This document shows positions 14,760 to 22,050 of a stretch of 26,860 nt of DNA, piece by piece. This DNA is from Methylophaga sp. (lineage in GTDB: Bacteria > Pseudomonadota > Gammaproteobacteria > Nitrosococcales > Methylophagaceae): contig WTAY01000131.1 of NCBI GenBank assembly GCA_013139345.1, positions 1 through 26,860 on the forward strand, given 5' to 3'. How positions within the stretch are numbered: position 1 is the stretch's first letter; each line of letters starts with the position of its first letter. The translations under genes and the position numbers were made by a program. A model generated the notes under the pieces. It saw only the letters and a list, made by a program, of their open reading frames with translations. It did no database searches and had not been told where the DNA came from.

Positions 14760-15779
14760 ATGACTTTGTTAAGCTTACAGTGGGTATATCCCATGGTATT
14801 GTTTTTACTTCCACTTACTATCTTGCCTTGGTTGTCTCGCCAACAAGAAAAAACAGTGGTGTGGAGCCACTTTGTGCCTATCGATCCGCTGTCGAAGGTT
14901 ATCGGTATTATTTTAAAATCGTTAGCCTCCCTTGTCGTAGCATGTTTGGTTCTTGCGTTGGCGCAACCCTATGTCCCAGAGCAAAAGATAGAGCGAGTAG
15001 GGGCGGGATCAGAAGTTATATTATTAGTTGATCGCAGTCGAAGTATGGATGATGCTTTTGCCATTAAAGGTCAGTTATTGATGGCAAGTGTTGGCAAATC
15101 AGATAGCAAACGCCGTGTGGCTAAAAAGTACTTACTTGAGTTTATTAATAAGCGCCCAGATGACCGTTTTGGCTTTGTGCTATTTAGTGACAAGGCCGTT
15201 GATTTATTACCCTTAACCTATAATAAAGAGGCAGTAAGAGCAACGATTAATGCTAATGCCTTGGGTAAAGGATTGTCTGAAACAAATATTACTAAGGCAT
15301 TAATCACTGCCGCAAATATGTATGACAGTCAAGCCTACCGTGGCTCACGAATTGTGTTGTTAGTTTCTGATGGTGGTCGTGAGATAAGTGAAGAAGCAAA
15401 ACAGAAAATAGCAGGTTTGTATCAGCGTGAAAATATCTCACTGTATTGGTTATATATGCGCTCTGTTACAGGTATGACTTTGGATGAGGCAATTGGGGAT
15501 AATCGGCGCTGGACAGAGACACCTGAAAGAAAGCTACACAGCTTCTTTAAATCAATAGGTGTCCCTTATAAGGCATTTGAAATTGAGTCGGTAAAAACAT
15601 TTTCAGAAGCAATGGATACTATTGATAAACAACAATATCAGACATTAATTGTTGAAGAAACCCTGCCTCGTGAAATGAAAATAAAACCGCTATACATCAC
15701 AGCGGTGATATCGATGTTGCTATTGGTGTTAGCACAATTTTATACAGCATGGGGTGTGAGAAAAGTGGCTGGGAGGTAA
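14760..15779 (+). CDS. Solitary MxaC paralogue, VWA-domain membrane protein
   Basis: 339 residues from ATG 14760, the same length as MxaC at 22047; an upstream in-frame TTG at 14751 is rejected because MTLLSLQW aligns with the MxaC start MTLFGLQW. Well over half the residues are identical by eye to that MxaC across the whole length. Helices at about 6-24 and 51-70, a VWA domain with the MIDAS motif D91-R-S93-R-S95, the ALGKGLSETNI segment, VSDGG, and a C-terminal helix in LLLVLAQFYTAWGVRK. All key residues are kept, so it is probably functional. It lies about 6 kb upstream of the mxa operon, beside an unknown membrane protein. It might replace MxaC under other conditions or serve a different PQQ dehydrogenase; both are inference. 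Confidence 0.85.
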   Translation: MTLLSLQWVYPMVLFLLPLTILPWLSRQQEKTVVWSHFVPIDPLSKVIGIILKSLASLVVACLVLALAQPYVPEQKIERVGAGSEVILLVDRSRSMDDAFAIKGQLLMASVGKSDSKRRVAKKYLLEFINKRPDDRFGFVLFSDKAVDLLPLTYNKEAVRATINANALGKGLSETNITKALITAANMYDSQAYRGSRIVLLVSDGGREISEEAKQKIAGLYQRENISLYWLYMRSVTGMTLDEAIGDNRRWTETPERKLHSFFKSIGVPYKAFEIESVKTFSEAMDTIDKQQYQTLIVEETLPREMKIKPLYITAVISMLLLVLAQFYTAWGVRKVAGR

Positions 15780-15822
15780 GGGGGAACTATGATTTTGAAT
15801 CAGGAAAGAATTTTTATTAAAA

Positions 15823-16908
15823 CTAAAACAATTCAATCTCGCCATCGTCAATTTTTTCTTCAAAAATACCACTATCAATCAAATCTTCATAAAAAAACAG
15901 TTTATTTCTACCGTTATTTTTAGCATGATATAAAGCTTGATCAGCCCTGCCAACAATATCACTTGCTATGGCATGTTGTTCCATAATTAAGGTTGCACCA
16001 AGGCTAATCGTGACCTGACCAACTTGGGGAAATGAAAAGTCTTCGATTGATTTCCGGAACCGTTCAAAGGATAGTTTAGCTTCTTTTTGATTATTTACCT
16101 TTACGATAACAACAAATTCTTCACCACCAAAACGGAACAATAAATCATGAGGTCTAAAGTTTTGTTTCATCACTTGTGAAAGCATTAATAAAACTTCATC
16201 ACCGTACACGTGGCCATAGGAGTCATTAATCCTTTTGAAAAAATCAATGTCGATGATGGTTAACCAATATTCATCAGCATCAGAAGAAAGTTCTATCCTA
16301 TTGTTATCGCCTGAATATGAGCTTGAATCAGGCGTTTCTGTAGCAAGGATGTTTTGTATTTTAGAGATGTTGTCATCAAATGTTTTACGGTTAAGTAAGC
16401 CCGTAAGTTTGTCTTTCTGATTTTCTTCTAGTAAGCCATGAAAGTTTTGTGAAATACTCAATAAGCTAGATATGATAAGGTTTTCATGTTCAGAAAGTTC
16501 ATGGCTAATTGCGACTGATAAGTAGCCAACAATCTTGTTGAGCCCATGAACTGGGTAAATGCTTACAAATTCATTATCAATTTTGGTGGAATAGAGCTTC
16601 CCCGTAGAGTCAATCCAATCCATAGCCCTTTTTATTAAATCAGGGACGGTTATATTTTCAATTTGAACTTCTCTTGTTTCTTTTGTTTTTTCTCTGCCGC
16701 CTATCGATTCTGTTTCTGATATATATCGGATTAATCGGCAAGGCTCATTATGATTATTGAACTTGTAGAATGAAATATCTTCAACTCTCAACATATCAGC
16801 GAGGGTCTGCATAAAGCTAAATTCAAATATATCAATATCACGAATAGTCGTTAATGAAGCGACTTTATCTAATATTAGGGGGTTTTTTGATGAATTCCTG
16901 TTTTCCAT
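15823..16908 (-). CDS. Diguanylate cyclase with N-terminal GAF-like sensor
   Basis: 361 residues, no membrane segment. Residues about 15-160 look like a GAF-type sensory domain (FMQTLADMLRVEDISFY and IYPVHGLNKIVGYLSVAI). The GGDEF domain starts with LTGLLNRKTFDDN (168-180) and has the metal-binding Asp220/Asp222 (IIDIDFFKRINDSYGH), the active site GGEEF at 261-265 and a product-inhibition I-site RPHD at 252-255, five residues before it. It should make c-di-GMP from two GTP, with feedback control, in response to a cytoplasmic signal. About 25 polar residues (190-214) are inserted after the first helix of the domain. A 26-bp palindrome lies 48 nt before the start. Its 3' end converges on the mxaC paralogue, 43 nt away. 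Confidence 0.93.
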   Translation of the reverse strand: MENRNSSKNPLILDKVASLTTIRDIDIFEFSFMQTLADMLRVEDISFYKFNNHNEPCRLIRYISETESIGGREKTKETREVQIENITVPDLIKRAMDWIDSTGKLYSTKIDNEFVSIYPVHGLNKIVGYLSVAISHELSEHENLIISSLLSISQNFHGLLEENQKDKLTGLLNRKTFDDNISKIQNILATETPDSSSYSGDNNRIELSSDADEYWLTIIDIDFFKRINDSYGHVYGDEVLLMLSQVMKQNFRPHDLLFRFGGEEFVVIVKVNNQKEAKLSFERFRKSIEDFSFPQVGQVTISLGATLIMEQHAIASDIVGRADQALYHAKNNGRNKLFFYEDLIDSGIFEEKIDDGEIELF

Positions 16909-16955
16909 ACACTATTTCCTGAAGAAGCTAGTTGAATACTATCAGATAAACCAGG

Positions 16956-16981
16956 GATATAATCAAATATTTGATTATATC
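16956..16981. promoter_or_regulatory. 26-bp perfect palindrome upstream of the diguanylate cyclase
   Basis: The half-site GATATAATCAAAT is followed directly by its exact inverse, giving 13 paired positions with no spacer. It lies between the LysR gene end and the cyclase start (48-73 nt before its ATG). On the minus strand a TTGATT inside it can serve as -35, with a weak -10 near GATAGT. This is a strong candidate operator. It lacks a T tract on the minus strand, so it is less likely to be a terminator for the LysR gene. Confidence 0.6.
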
Positions 16982-17009
16982 TTTATCACTTTTTCTCAAG
17001 TCTTATTAT

Positions 17010-17897
17010 TTATATTTGACTCAACTGTTCTCGAACTAAAGCACAGAATTTTTCCACTGTTTTCTTTCGGCTTCTATTTCTTGCAACTAGCAACCCTATT
17101 GTTCTTGGTGGCAGTTTGGGGTTGAGATCGCAAATCTCTAATCTATATTGTGCTTTTAAAGCTGAAAAAGCTTCGGGTAGAATACTAAATGAGGTGCCGC
17201 CTTCGACGAGATCTAGAATCGAGGATATGGTGTTCACTTCGGTAACATTGGTGTATTTAATCTGATTGTCGGTGAAGTATTTATCAACGATTTTTCGGGT
17301 TTCAAAATACTCTGAGAGTAGGATTGCTTTGAGTGGGTGGGGTTTTCCCATCATTATGTCCTGAGCAAGGCTGGCATGGTTAGGGGAGAGGATAAGTTTC
17401 CAGTTTTCATCAAATAGCCGTTCAAACTCTATCTCCGGGTAGTCCTTTTGTAAGATAAACCCGATACCAATATCAATGTCGCCACGTGCTACCTTTTGCT
17501 CAATATTATGGTTGGTCATCTCTTCAATGTGTAGCGAAATATTAGGATTGTTACGATCAAATTCAGCCACTAAGCTACGAAGATATAATGAGTTAATGGA
17601 TTGTAAAACACCAATTTTAAGCGTTCCTTTTTGTCCTGATTCGATATCTACGACAGACTCTTTGAGTAATTCAACTTCATTAAGTATTTTTATGACAGAG
17701 GATAAAACAAGCTCGCCACTTTCAGATAGCTTTACACCACGTCCAACGCGTTCAAATAACTTCGAGTTTAGTTCCTGCTCTAATTGTTTGATTTGATTGG
17801 ATAGTGCCGGTTGGGTGATATGAAGCTTATTTGCTGCATTGTGAAAGTGTTGTAGCTCTGCAACCACCTTGAAATATCTTAAATGTCGAAGTTCCAT
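17010..17897 (-). CDS. LysR-type transcriptional regulator
   Basis: 295 residues, the standard LysR length. Winged helix-turn-helix at 1-60 (MELRHLRYFKVVAELQHFHN, then HITQPALSNQIKQLEQEL), then the linker helix and a periplasmic-binding-like effector domain (about 90-295, from GTLKIGVLQSINSLYLRSLV). AAGG precedes the ATG by 7 nt. It is divergent from the DapA-superfamily gene at 18088, the classic layout in which a LysR protein controls its neighbour, and a T-N11-A dyad lies between them at 17935. The co-inducer is unknown. Confidence 0.93.
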   Translation of the reverse strand: MELRHLRYFKVVAELQHFHNAANKLHITQPALSNQIKQLEQELNSKLFERVGRGVKLSESGELVLSSVIKILNEVELLKESVVDIESGQKGTLKIGVLQSINSLYLRSLVAEFDRNNPNISLHIEEMTNHNIEQKVARGDIDIGIGFILQKDYPEIEFERLFDENWKLILSPNHASLAQDIMMGKPHPLKAILLSEYFETRKIVDKYFTDNQIKYTNVTEVNTISSILDLVEGGTSFSILPEAFSALKAQYRLEICDLNPKLPPRTIGLLVARNRSRKKTVEKFCALVREQLSQI

Positions 17898-17931
17898 TTT
17901 TATGCCTTATGCAAAATAAATGATTCGTAAA

Positions 17932-17950
17932 AATTATCAATATGATAGTT
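17932..17950. promoter_or_regulatory. Candidate LysR operator (T-N11-A dyad)
   Basis: TATCA-ATA-TGATA at 17935-17947 fits the T-N11-A rule of LysR operators and extends to 9 bp per side with one mismatch. It lies 38 nt before the lysR-type start and about 100 nt before the leader ORF of the divergent gene, in the expected shared regulatory region. Confidence 0.55.
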
Positions 17951-18040
17951 ATAAAAACTTATACTTTCAATTCATTTTCTGAGAGTATGCATATTCGGTA
18001 AAAAATATGTAATTTAATTCTGATATTAAGGAGGAGATAG

Positions 18041-18091
18041 ATGTTGAAAAAACCACATAGAAACGTTGATGTTCCTCAACTGTGTAAATGA
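18041..18091 (+). CDS. 16-codon leader ORF coupled to the DapA-like gene
   Basis: ATG 18041 is preceded by AAGGAGGAG, the strongest ribosome site in this region. The peptide MLKKPHRNVDVPQLCK ends in a TGA that overlaps the ATG of the lyase gene (ATGA). The lyase ATG has no ribosome site of its own, so ribosomes probably load at the leader and re-initiate. It is in a different frame from the lyase, and the lyase family's conserved N-terminus begins at 18088, so this is not a mis-called start. The leader could serve as a coupling device only or sense translation; there is no codon run typical of amino acid attenuators. Confidence 0.55.
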   Translation: MLKKPHRNVDVPQLCK

Positions 18092-18996
18092 TTAAGCGCA
18101 CTCTAGCTGGCATTATCGCCTATACCGTCACGCCTTTTTCAAGTGATGAACAGCTAAATCTTGAGGCTTTGTATTTACTCATTGATGATGTGATCGACTC
18201 GGGTGCAGATGCTATTGCTGCTTTAGGTAGTGCTGGCGAATGTGCTTATTTAGATGATGATGAGTGGGCATTAGTCGCATCTCAGACTATTGAGCATGTG
18301 AATGGTCGAATTCCCGTTATTATTGGTATTTCAGAACTCACAACTAAAAAAGCAGTGTCGCGCGCCGTTTTTGCTAGTGAGGTGGGTGCTGATGCCATTA
18401 TGGTGTCTCCCTTTTCTTATTACCGCTTATCAGAAGATGAAATCTATGATCATTACGCGACTATTTCTAAAGCGATTTCTATTCCAATTATGATTTATAA
18501 CAATCCTGCTACATGTGGCGTTGATATGTCGCCAGAATTTATGCTGTCAATGGTTAACGATATTGAAAATGCAACCATGATAAAAGAGAGCTCGGGTGAT
18601 ATTCAGAGAATGCGAACATTGCACAGGTTATCTAAGGGAACCGTTCCTTTTTTTAATGGCTGCAATTATTTAGCACTCGATGCTCTCAATGCTGGTGCAA
18701 TTGGCTGGTGTACTGCTGCACCATGTTTAATAGGTGACTTGCCAAAACGTCTACTAGAAGAAGTGAAGAGTGGCAAGGCCGAAACAGCAAAAGCCCTTTT
18801 TGAAAAGCAATTACCACTTTTAGAATTTATCGTGGCCGGTGGTTTGGCATCGACTGTAAAAGCAGGGCTTGAGATTCAAGGCTTATCAGTAGGTACTGCA
18901 CGGCGACCATTAAAACCGCTAACAACTGAAAGAAAGCAGGCATTAAAGAATATTATGAGTTCAATAGCCTCAGGCAAGGGCGGTAAAAATTATTGA
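18088..18996 (+). CDS. DapA-superfamily lyase/aldolase (N-acetylneuraminate lyase-type)
   Basis: 302 residues, TIM barrel of the dihydrodipicolinate synthase superfamily. TVTPFSSDEQLNLEAL near the start, Tyr137 in MIYNNP and the Schiff-base Lys166 in MIKESSGD are seen. The family makes or breaks C-C bonds with a 2-oxo acid, usually pyruvate. The GTTGE motif of true DapA is GSAGE here (47-51): the first Thr is Ser and the second is Ala, so the proton relay of DapA is altered and lysine biosynthesis is unlikely. The substrate is unknown. Divergent from a LysR regulator and preceded by a coupled leader ORF; mxaR follows 143 nt later but has its own promoter-like box. Confidence 0.85.
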   Translation: MIKRTLAGIIAYTVTPFSSDEQLNLEALYLLIDDVIDSGADAIAALGSAGECAYLDDDEWALVASQTIEHVNGRIPVIIGISELTTKKAVSRAVFASEVGADAIMVSPFSYYRLSEDEIYDHYATISKAISIPIMIYNNPATCGVDMSPEFMLSMVNDIENATMIKESSGDIQRMRTLHRLSKGTVPFFNGCNYLALDALNAGAIGWCTAAPCLIGDLPKRLLEEVKSGKAETAKALFEKQLPLLEFIVAGGLASTVKAGLEIQGLSVGTARRPLKPLTTERKQALKNIMSSIASGKGGKNY

Positions 18997-19030
18997 ATCA
19001 GATAGGTACTATTTCAACACAAAAATCAAC

Positions 19031-19061
19031 GGGAAATTTTCCTATATAAGTTCGTGATAAT
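19031..19061 (+). promoter_or_regulatory. GGGAAATTT box and -10 of the mxaR operon
   Basis: GGGAAATTTTCC (19031-19042) precedes GATAAT at 19056-19061, 109 nt before the mxaR ATG. Box and xATAAT have the same 25-nt offset as the pair at 14142/14167 before the mxaC2 unit. It is probably the promoter and regulator site of the mxaRSACKL operon. Confidence 0.5.
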
Positions 19062-19139
19062 ATCCATCTGGTTCATGGATGTGGTCATATACATTTCAAA
19101 AATATAATAATAAAACACTAAAAGAAGAGAGAGGAAGAC

Positions 19140-20159
19140 ATGGCAGATATGCAAAAATTAGAGGCAGCACGTGATAAGGCCTTGGCATTAGAAAAAGTAG
19201 TGAACACGGTTGTAATTGGGCAACAAAAAGCAATTCGATTGATTTTGATTGCTTTACATGCTCGTGGACATGTATTACTAGAAGGTGGTGTAGGTGTTGG
19301 TAAAACAACATTACTACGTGCCTTTTCTAAAGCATTGGGCGGTGCCTTTGGTCGTATCGAAGGTAGTGTTGATTTAATGCCGAGTGACTTACTTTATAGT
19401 GCATGGGTTGATGGTGAAGGTAAACCTGTTATTGATCCCGGTCCCCTCATTGCTCATGGCGATGATACGGCTGTATTTTTCTTCAATGAAATTAACCGTG
19501 CTCGTCCACAAGTACAATCATTATTATTAAGAGCAATGGCTGAGCGAAGTGCTGAGGCTTTTGGTAAAGAATATAAATTCCCTCATATGGTCGTATTTGC
19601 CGATCGTAATGGTGTTGAAAAAGAAGAAACATTTGAATTAAGTGCTGCAGCACGCGATCGTTTCTTATTTGAAATCGGTATTGCTAACCCAGAAGCATTG
19701 AATGACCGTAAGGCATTGATTTTTGATTCTAAATTCCATGATGTAGATGAGTTGTTGAGCACATTATCAGAGCCATTACTTGATTACACAGAGCTGAATG
19801 ATCTTGATAAAGATGTTCAACATGCTGTGTTTGTATCTCAAGAAATTGAAGACTACATCATCAGAATCTGGGATGCGACATGGAAACCTCAAGACTTTGG
19901 TATTGATATTCCAGATGTATTTATGGAAGACCTTGTTGTTGCCGGTGCCAGTGTTCGTGGTATGTCAGCAATGGTTCGTGCCGCTAAAGTATCGGCATGG
20001 TTAGAAGGTCGTGATCATGTACTACCAGATGATGTTCACACGGTATTATTTGCTTCATTAACGCATCGTGTATTTTTGTCACCTATTTATGAAGGTCGTC
20101 GTGAGCAGATTATGCCTTTATTTATTGCTGCTTTACGTGATCATATATCTGCACCTTAA
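19140..20159 (+). CDS. mxaR: MoxR-family AAA+ ATPase MxaR
   Basis: 339 residues. AAA+ chaperone-like ATPase needed in known methylotrophs to bring methanol dehydrogenase to its active, metal-loaded form; acts in the cytoplasm with membrane VWA partners. Walker A GGVGVGKT (49-56), Walker B AVFFFNEINRARPQVQSLLL with Asn116-Glu117 where most MoxR proteins have Asp-Glu, sensor-1 region VVFADRN, and arginine residues in LSAAARDRF (168-175). The C-terminal helical lid VRGMSAMVRAAKVSAWLEGR is typical of MoxR. GAGGAAG precedes the ATG. First gene of the mxaRSACKL operon; the mxaFJGI genes that often precede it are not here. Confidence 0.94.
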   Translation: MADMQKLEAARDKALALEKVVNTVVIGQQKAIRLILIALHARGHVLLEGGVGVGKTTLLRAFSKALGGAFGRIEGSVDLMPSDLLYSAWVDGEGKPVIDPGPLIAHGDDTAVFFFNEINRARPQVQSLLLRAMAERSAEAFGKEYKFPHMVVFADRNGVEKEETFELSAAARDRFLFEIGIANPEALNDRKALIFDSKFHDVDELLSTLSEPLLDYTELNDLDKDVQHAVFVSQEIEDYIIRIWDATWKPQDFGIDIPDVFMEDLVVAGASVRGMSAMVRAAKVSAWLEGRDHVLPDDVHTVLFASLTHRVFLSPIYEGRREQIMPLFIAALRDHISAP

Positions 20160-20190
20160 AGATAAATCGACTAATCATTTTTTATCTTTA
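20157..20190 (+). promoter_or_regulatory. Perfect 10-bp hairpin between mxaR and mxaS
   Basis: TAAAGATAAA (20157-20166, starting with the mxaR stop) pairs with TTTATCTTTA (20181-20190); the loop is 14 nt. It ends directly before the AGGG ribosome site of mxaS. There is no following T tract, so an RNA stability, processing or translation-control element is more likely than a terminator. It is A-U rich, hence weak. Confidence 0.4.
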
Positions 20191-20200
20191 GGGCTTAACA

Positions 20201-21073
20201 ATGAGCGAAAATAAAAATAGACAAGATGAGTTTAGTTATCGCTATCCTCACAAGGTATACGGTAGCCTTCCTGGGGTTCATCATGGTAAATCTTTAGGAA
20301 CAGGGGACAGCTTTGCAGGTTTTTCTGATCTGTTTGATTATCCTGATCCAAGACGTTTGGATTTACGTGCGACCATTCGTGACAATATGGCAACGGGTAA
20401 AGATAATTACTTGGTCAAACGCTATCAGCAACGTTCTCCCATTACCTTATGGATGATGGCTGATTTGTCACGTTCTATGGCGATTTCAAATGTTAATCAT
20501 GATCAGTTGGCAAATTTAACACAGTTAGTTGCACATTCAGCAGTTGGCATGGGTGACCGTTTTGGTTTAGCCGGATTTGATTCAGGTTTACGTCATGATG
20601 TTTATATGATGCCAACACGGCAACGGAGCATGCCCATGGTTGCGGCAGACATGATCCGTGATGCTGAAGCTGCACCAGCAGCAGGCGTTGATGGTTTAAT
20701 TCATGCTGCAAATATGATTACCAGTAAACACGCCATCGTTTTTCTAGCATCAGATTTCTGTTGTGATCTCGACACTGTAGATCGGGCATTAAGACAGCTT
20801 TCACGTTATACGGTTGTTCCTATTGTTTGGAAACATGATGATGTAAATCATTTACCTTCTCATGCCGGTTGGACAGAAATGTGTGACTCAGAAACAGGCG
20901 AGCGACGTAGCATTTGGATGCGACCAAGCATTAAGAAACGCTGGAAGCAAACGATGGATGACCACTTTGAACAGTTAACTAACTGCTTTATGCGACACCG
21001 TGTAAGACCACTGTTTACAGATGGTGATGTCACTGGTGAACAGTTAACAGACTACTTTTTAGGCAGGAAATAA
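20201..21073 (+). CDS. mxaS: MxaS, DUF58 protein of methanol dehydrogenase maturation
   Basis: 290 residues, DUF58 family. FSYRYPHKVYGSLPGVHHGK then DPRRLDLRATIRDN (49-62) precede a VWA-like half with D88-L-S90-R-S92 (ADLSRSM), a MIDAS-type metal site, and later IVFLASDFCCDLD. No membrane segment. DUF58 proteins are standard partners of MoxR ATPases and are thought to link the ATPase to membrane VWA proteins. It lies 41 nt after mxaR, with a 10-bp hairpin between, and 2 nt before mxaA. In known methylotrophs mxaS belongs to the group acting on methanol dehydrogenase, though its exact reaction is not settled. Confidence 0.92.
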   Translation: MSENKNRQDEFSYRYPHKVYGSLPGVHHGKSLGTGDSFAGFSDLFDYPDPRRLDLRATIRDNMATGKDNYLVKRYQQRSPITLWMMADLSRSMAISNVNHDQLANLTQLVAHSAVGMGDRFGLAGFDSGLRHDVYMMPTRQRSMPMVAADMIRDAEAAPAAGVDGLIHAANMITSKHAIVFLASDFCCDLDTVDRALRQLSRYTVVPIVWKHDDVNHLPSHAGWTEMCDSETGERRSIWMRPSIKKRWKQTMDDHFEQLTNCFMRHRVRPLFTDGDVTGEQLTDYFLGRK

Positions 21074-21075
21074 CC

Positions 21076-22050
21076 ATGAATCGTTATATTATAAATCTAG
21101 TCATGCTGCTTCTTATTAGCATATCTAGTAGCGTGTGTATGGCGGAAGAAGAGCTTGAGCAAGGAGCCAAAGCACTTGTTGAACTTAAATCTGCAAATGA
21201 TGCCGTACCGACTGAAGAGGAGCAGGCTCAGGAAAAAGCAGAAGCCGCTAAGAAAATAGCAGGTGCTCAAACACTGACGGCAAGCGTTGATCGCGCATGG
21301 GGTTTATTACTTGGTGATGAGTTAGCGGTGAGGGTTGATACTAGTACATTAGAAGCAGGTATTAATGAATCTAGCTTGCCTCAAGAAGGAAAGCGTTACG
21401 GCTTATGGCTTTATCTAAAAGGTATTGACGTAGAAGAACAGCAAGTAGTCTTTCACTATCAAGTCGTTAATGTACCGGCTAAAAATACCTCAGTAGAAAC
21501 ACCGGCATTTGATGTAAAACAAAATGATGAAAAATGGTTTGTAATTCCATCAGCTTCGTTAGTGATAGGTCCATCTTTAGCTGCAAGTGAGGGACTAAGT
21601 AATATCCAAATCAAAGAGGATCTTCAGCCAACATTTATTTCGACAACAGAGATGTCAAATGACTTAAAACGCTATTCACTTATTGCCATTATTTCGTGGT
21701 TATTATTGATGTTATGGCATTTCGGCTGGAAAACAAAAAACCGTGCGCCATTTTCACAAGCGGTGCATGACTTAGGTCGCTTAAAATGGAAACGTTCAGT
21801 GACACCTGATCAAGCCTCACGGATCTTACATACAGCATTTAATAAGACATCAAACACAATTGTTGTTTACGGCGAAATAGACGCTCTATTAGAAAACTAT
21901 GCATGGCTAGCACCGTTGCAAGAAGATATTCGAGCGTTTTATCAACAATCGGAATCACATTTCTTTGCCAGACAGTCTGGGCAAGAACCTGATATCGATA
22001 TGATTAAAAAATTAGCGAAAGCATGTCGTTCTAAGGAGATGCTCGCATGA
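21076..22050 (+). CDS. mxaA: MxaA, membrane-anchored methanol dehydrogenase maturation protein
   Basis: 324 residues with an N-terminal signal peptide (MNRYIINLVMLLLISISSSV, then CMAEEE). A periplasmic part of about 24-195 begins with an Ala/Glu-rich helical stretch (30-65). A single helix at about 200-218 (YSLIAIISWLLLMLWHFGW) leads to a cytoplasmic tail of about 105 residues. In other methylotrophs mxaA mutants make calcium-free, inactive methanol dehydrogenase, so a role in calcium insertion is known for the family. The tail could contact MxaR or MxaS in the cytoplasm (inference). It is coupled to mxaC by ATGA. Confidence 0.9.
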   Translation: MNRYIINLVMLLLISISSSVCMAEEELEQGAKALVELKSANDAVPTEEEQAQEKAEAAKKIAGAQTLTASVDRAWGLLLGDELAVRVDTSTLEAGINESSLPQEGKRYGLWLYLKGIDVEEQQVVFHYQVVNVPAKNTSVETPAFDVKQNDEKWFVIPSASLVIGPSLAASEGLSNIQIKEDLQPTFISTTEMSNDLKRYSLIAIISWLLLMLWHFGWKTKNRAPFSQAVHDLGRLKWKRSVTPDQASRILHTAFNKTSNTIVVYGEIDALLENYAWLAPLQEDIRAFYQQSESHFFARQSGQEPDIDMIKKLAKACRSKEMLA

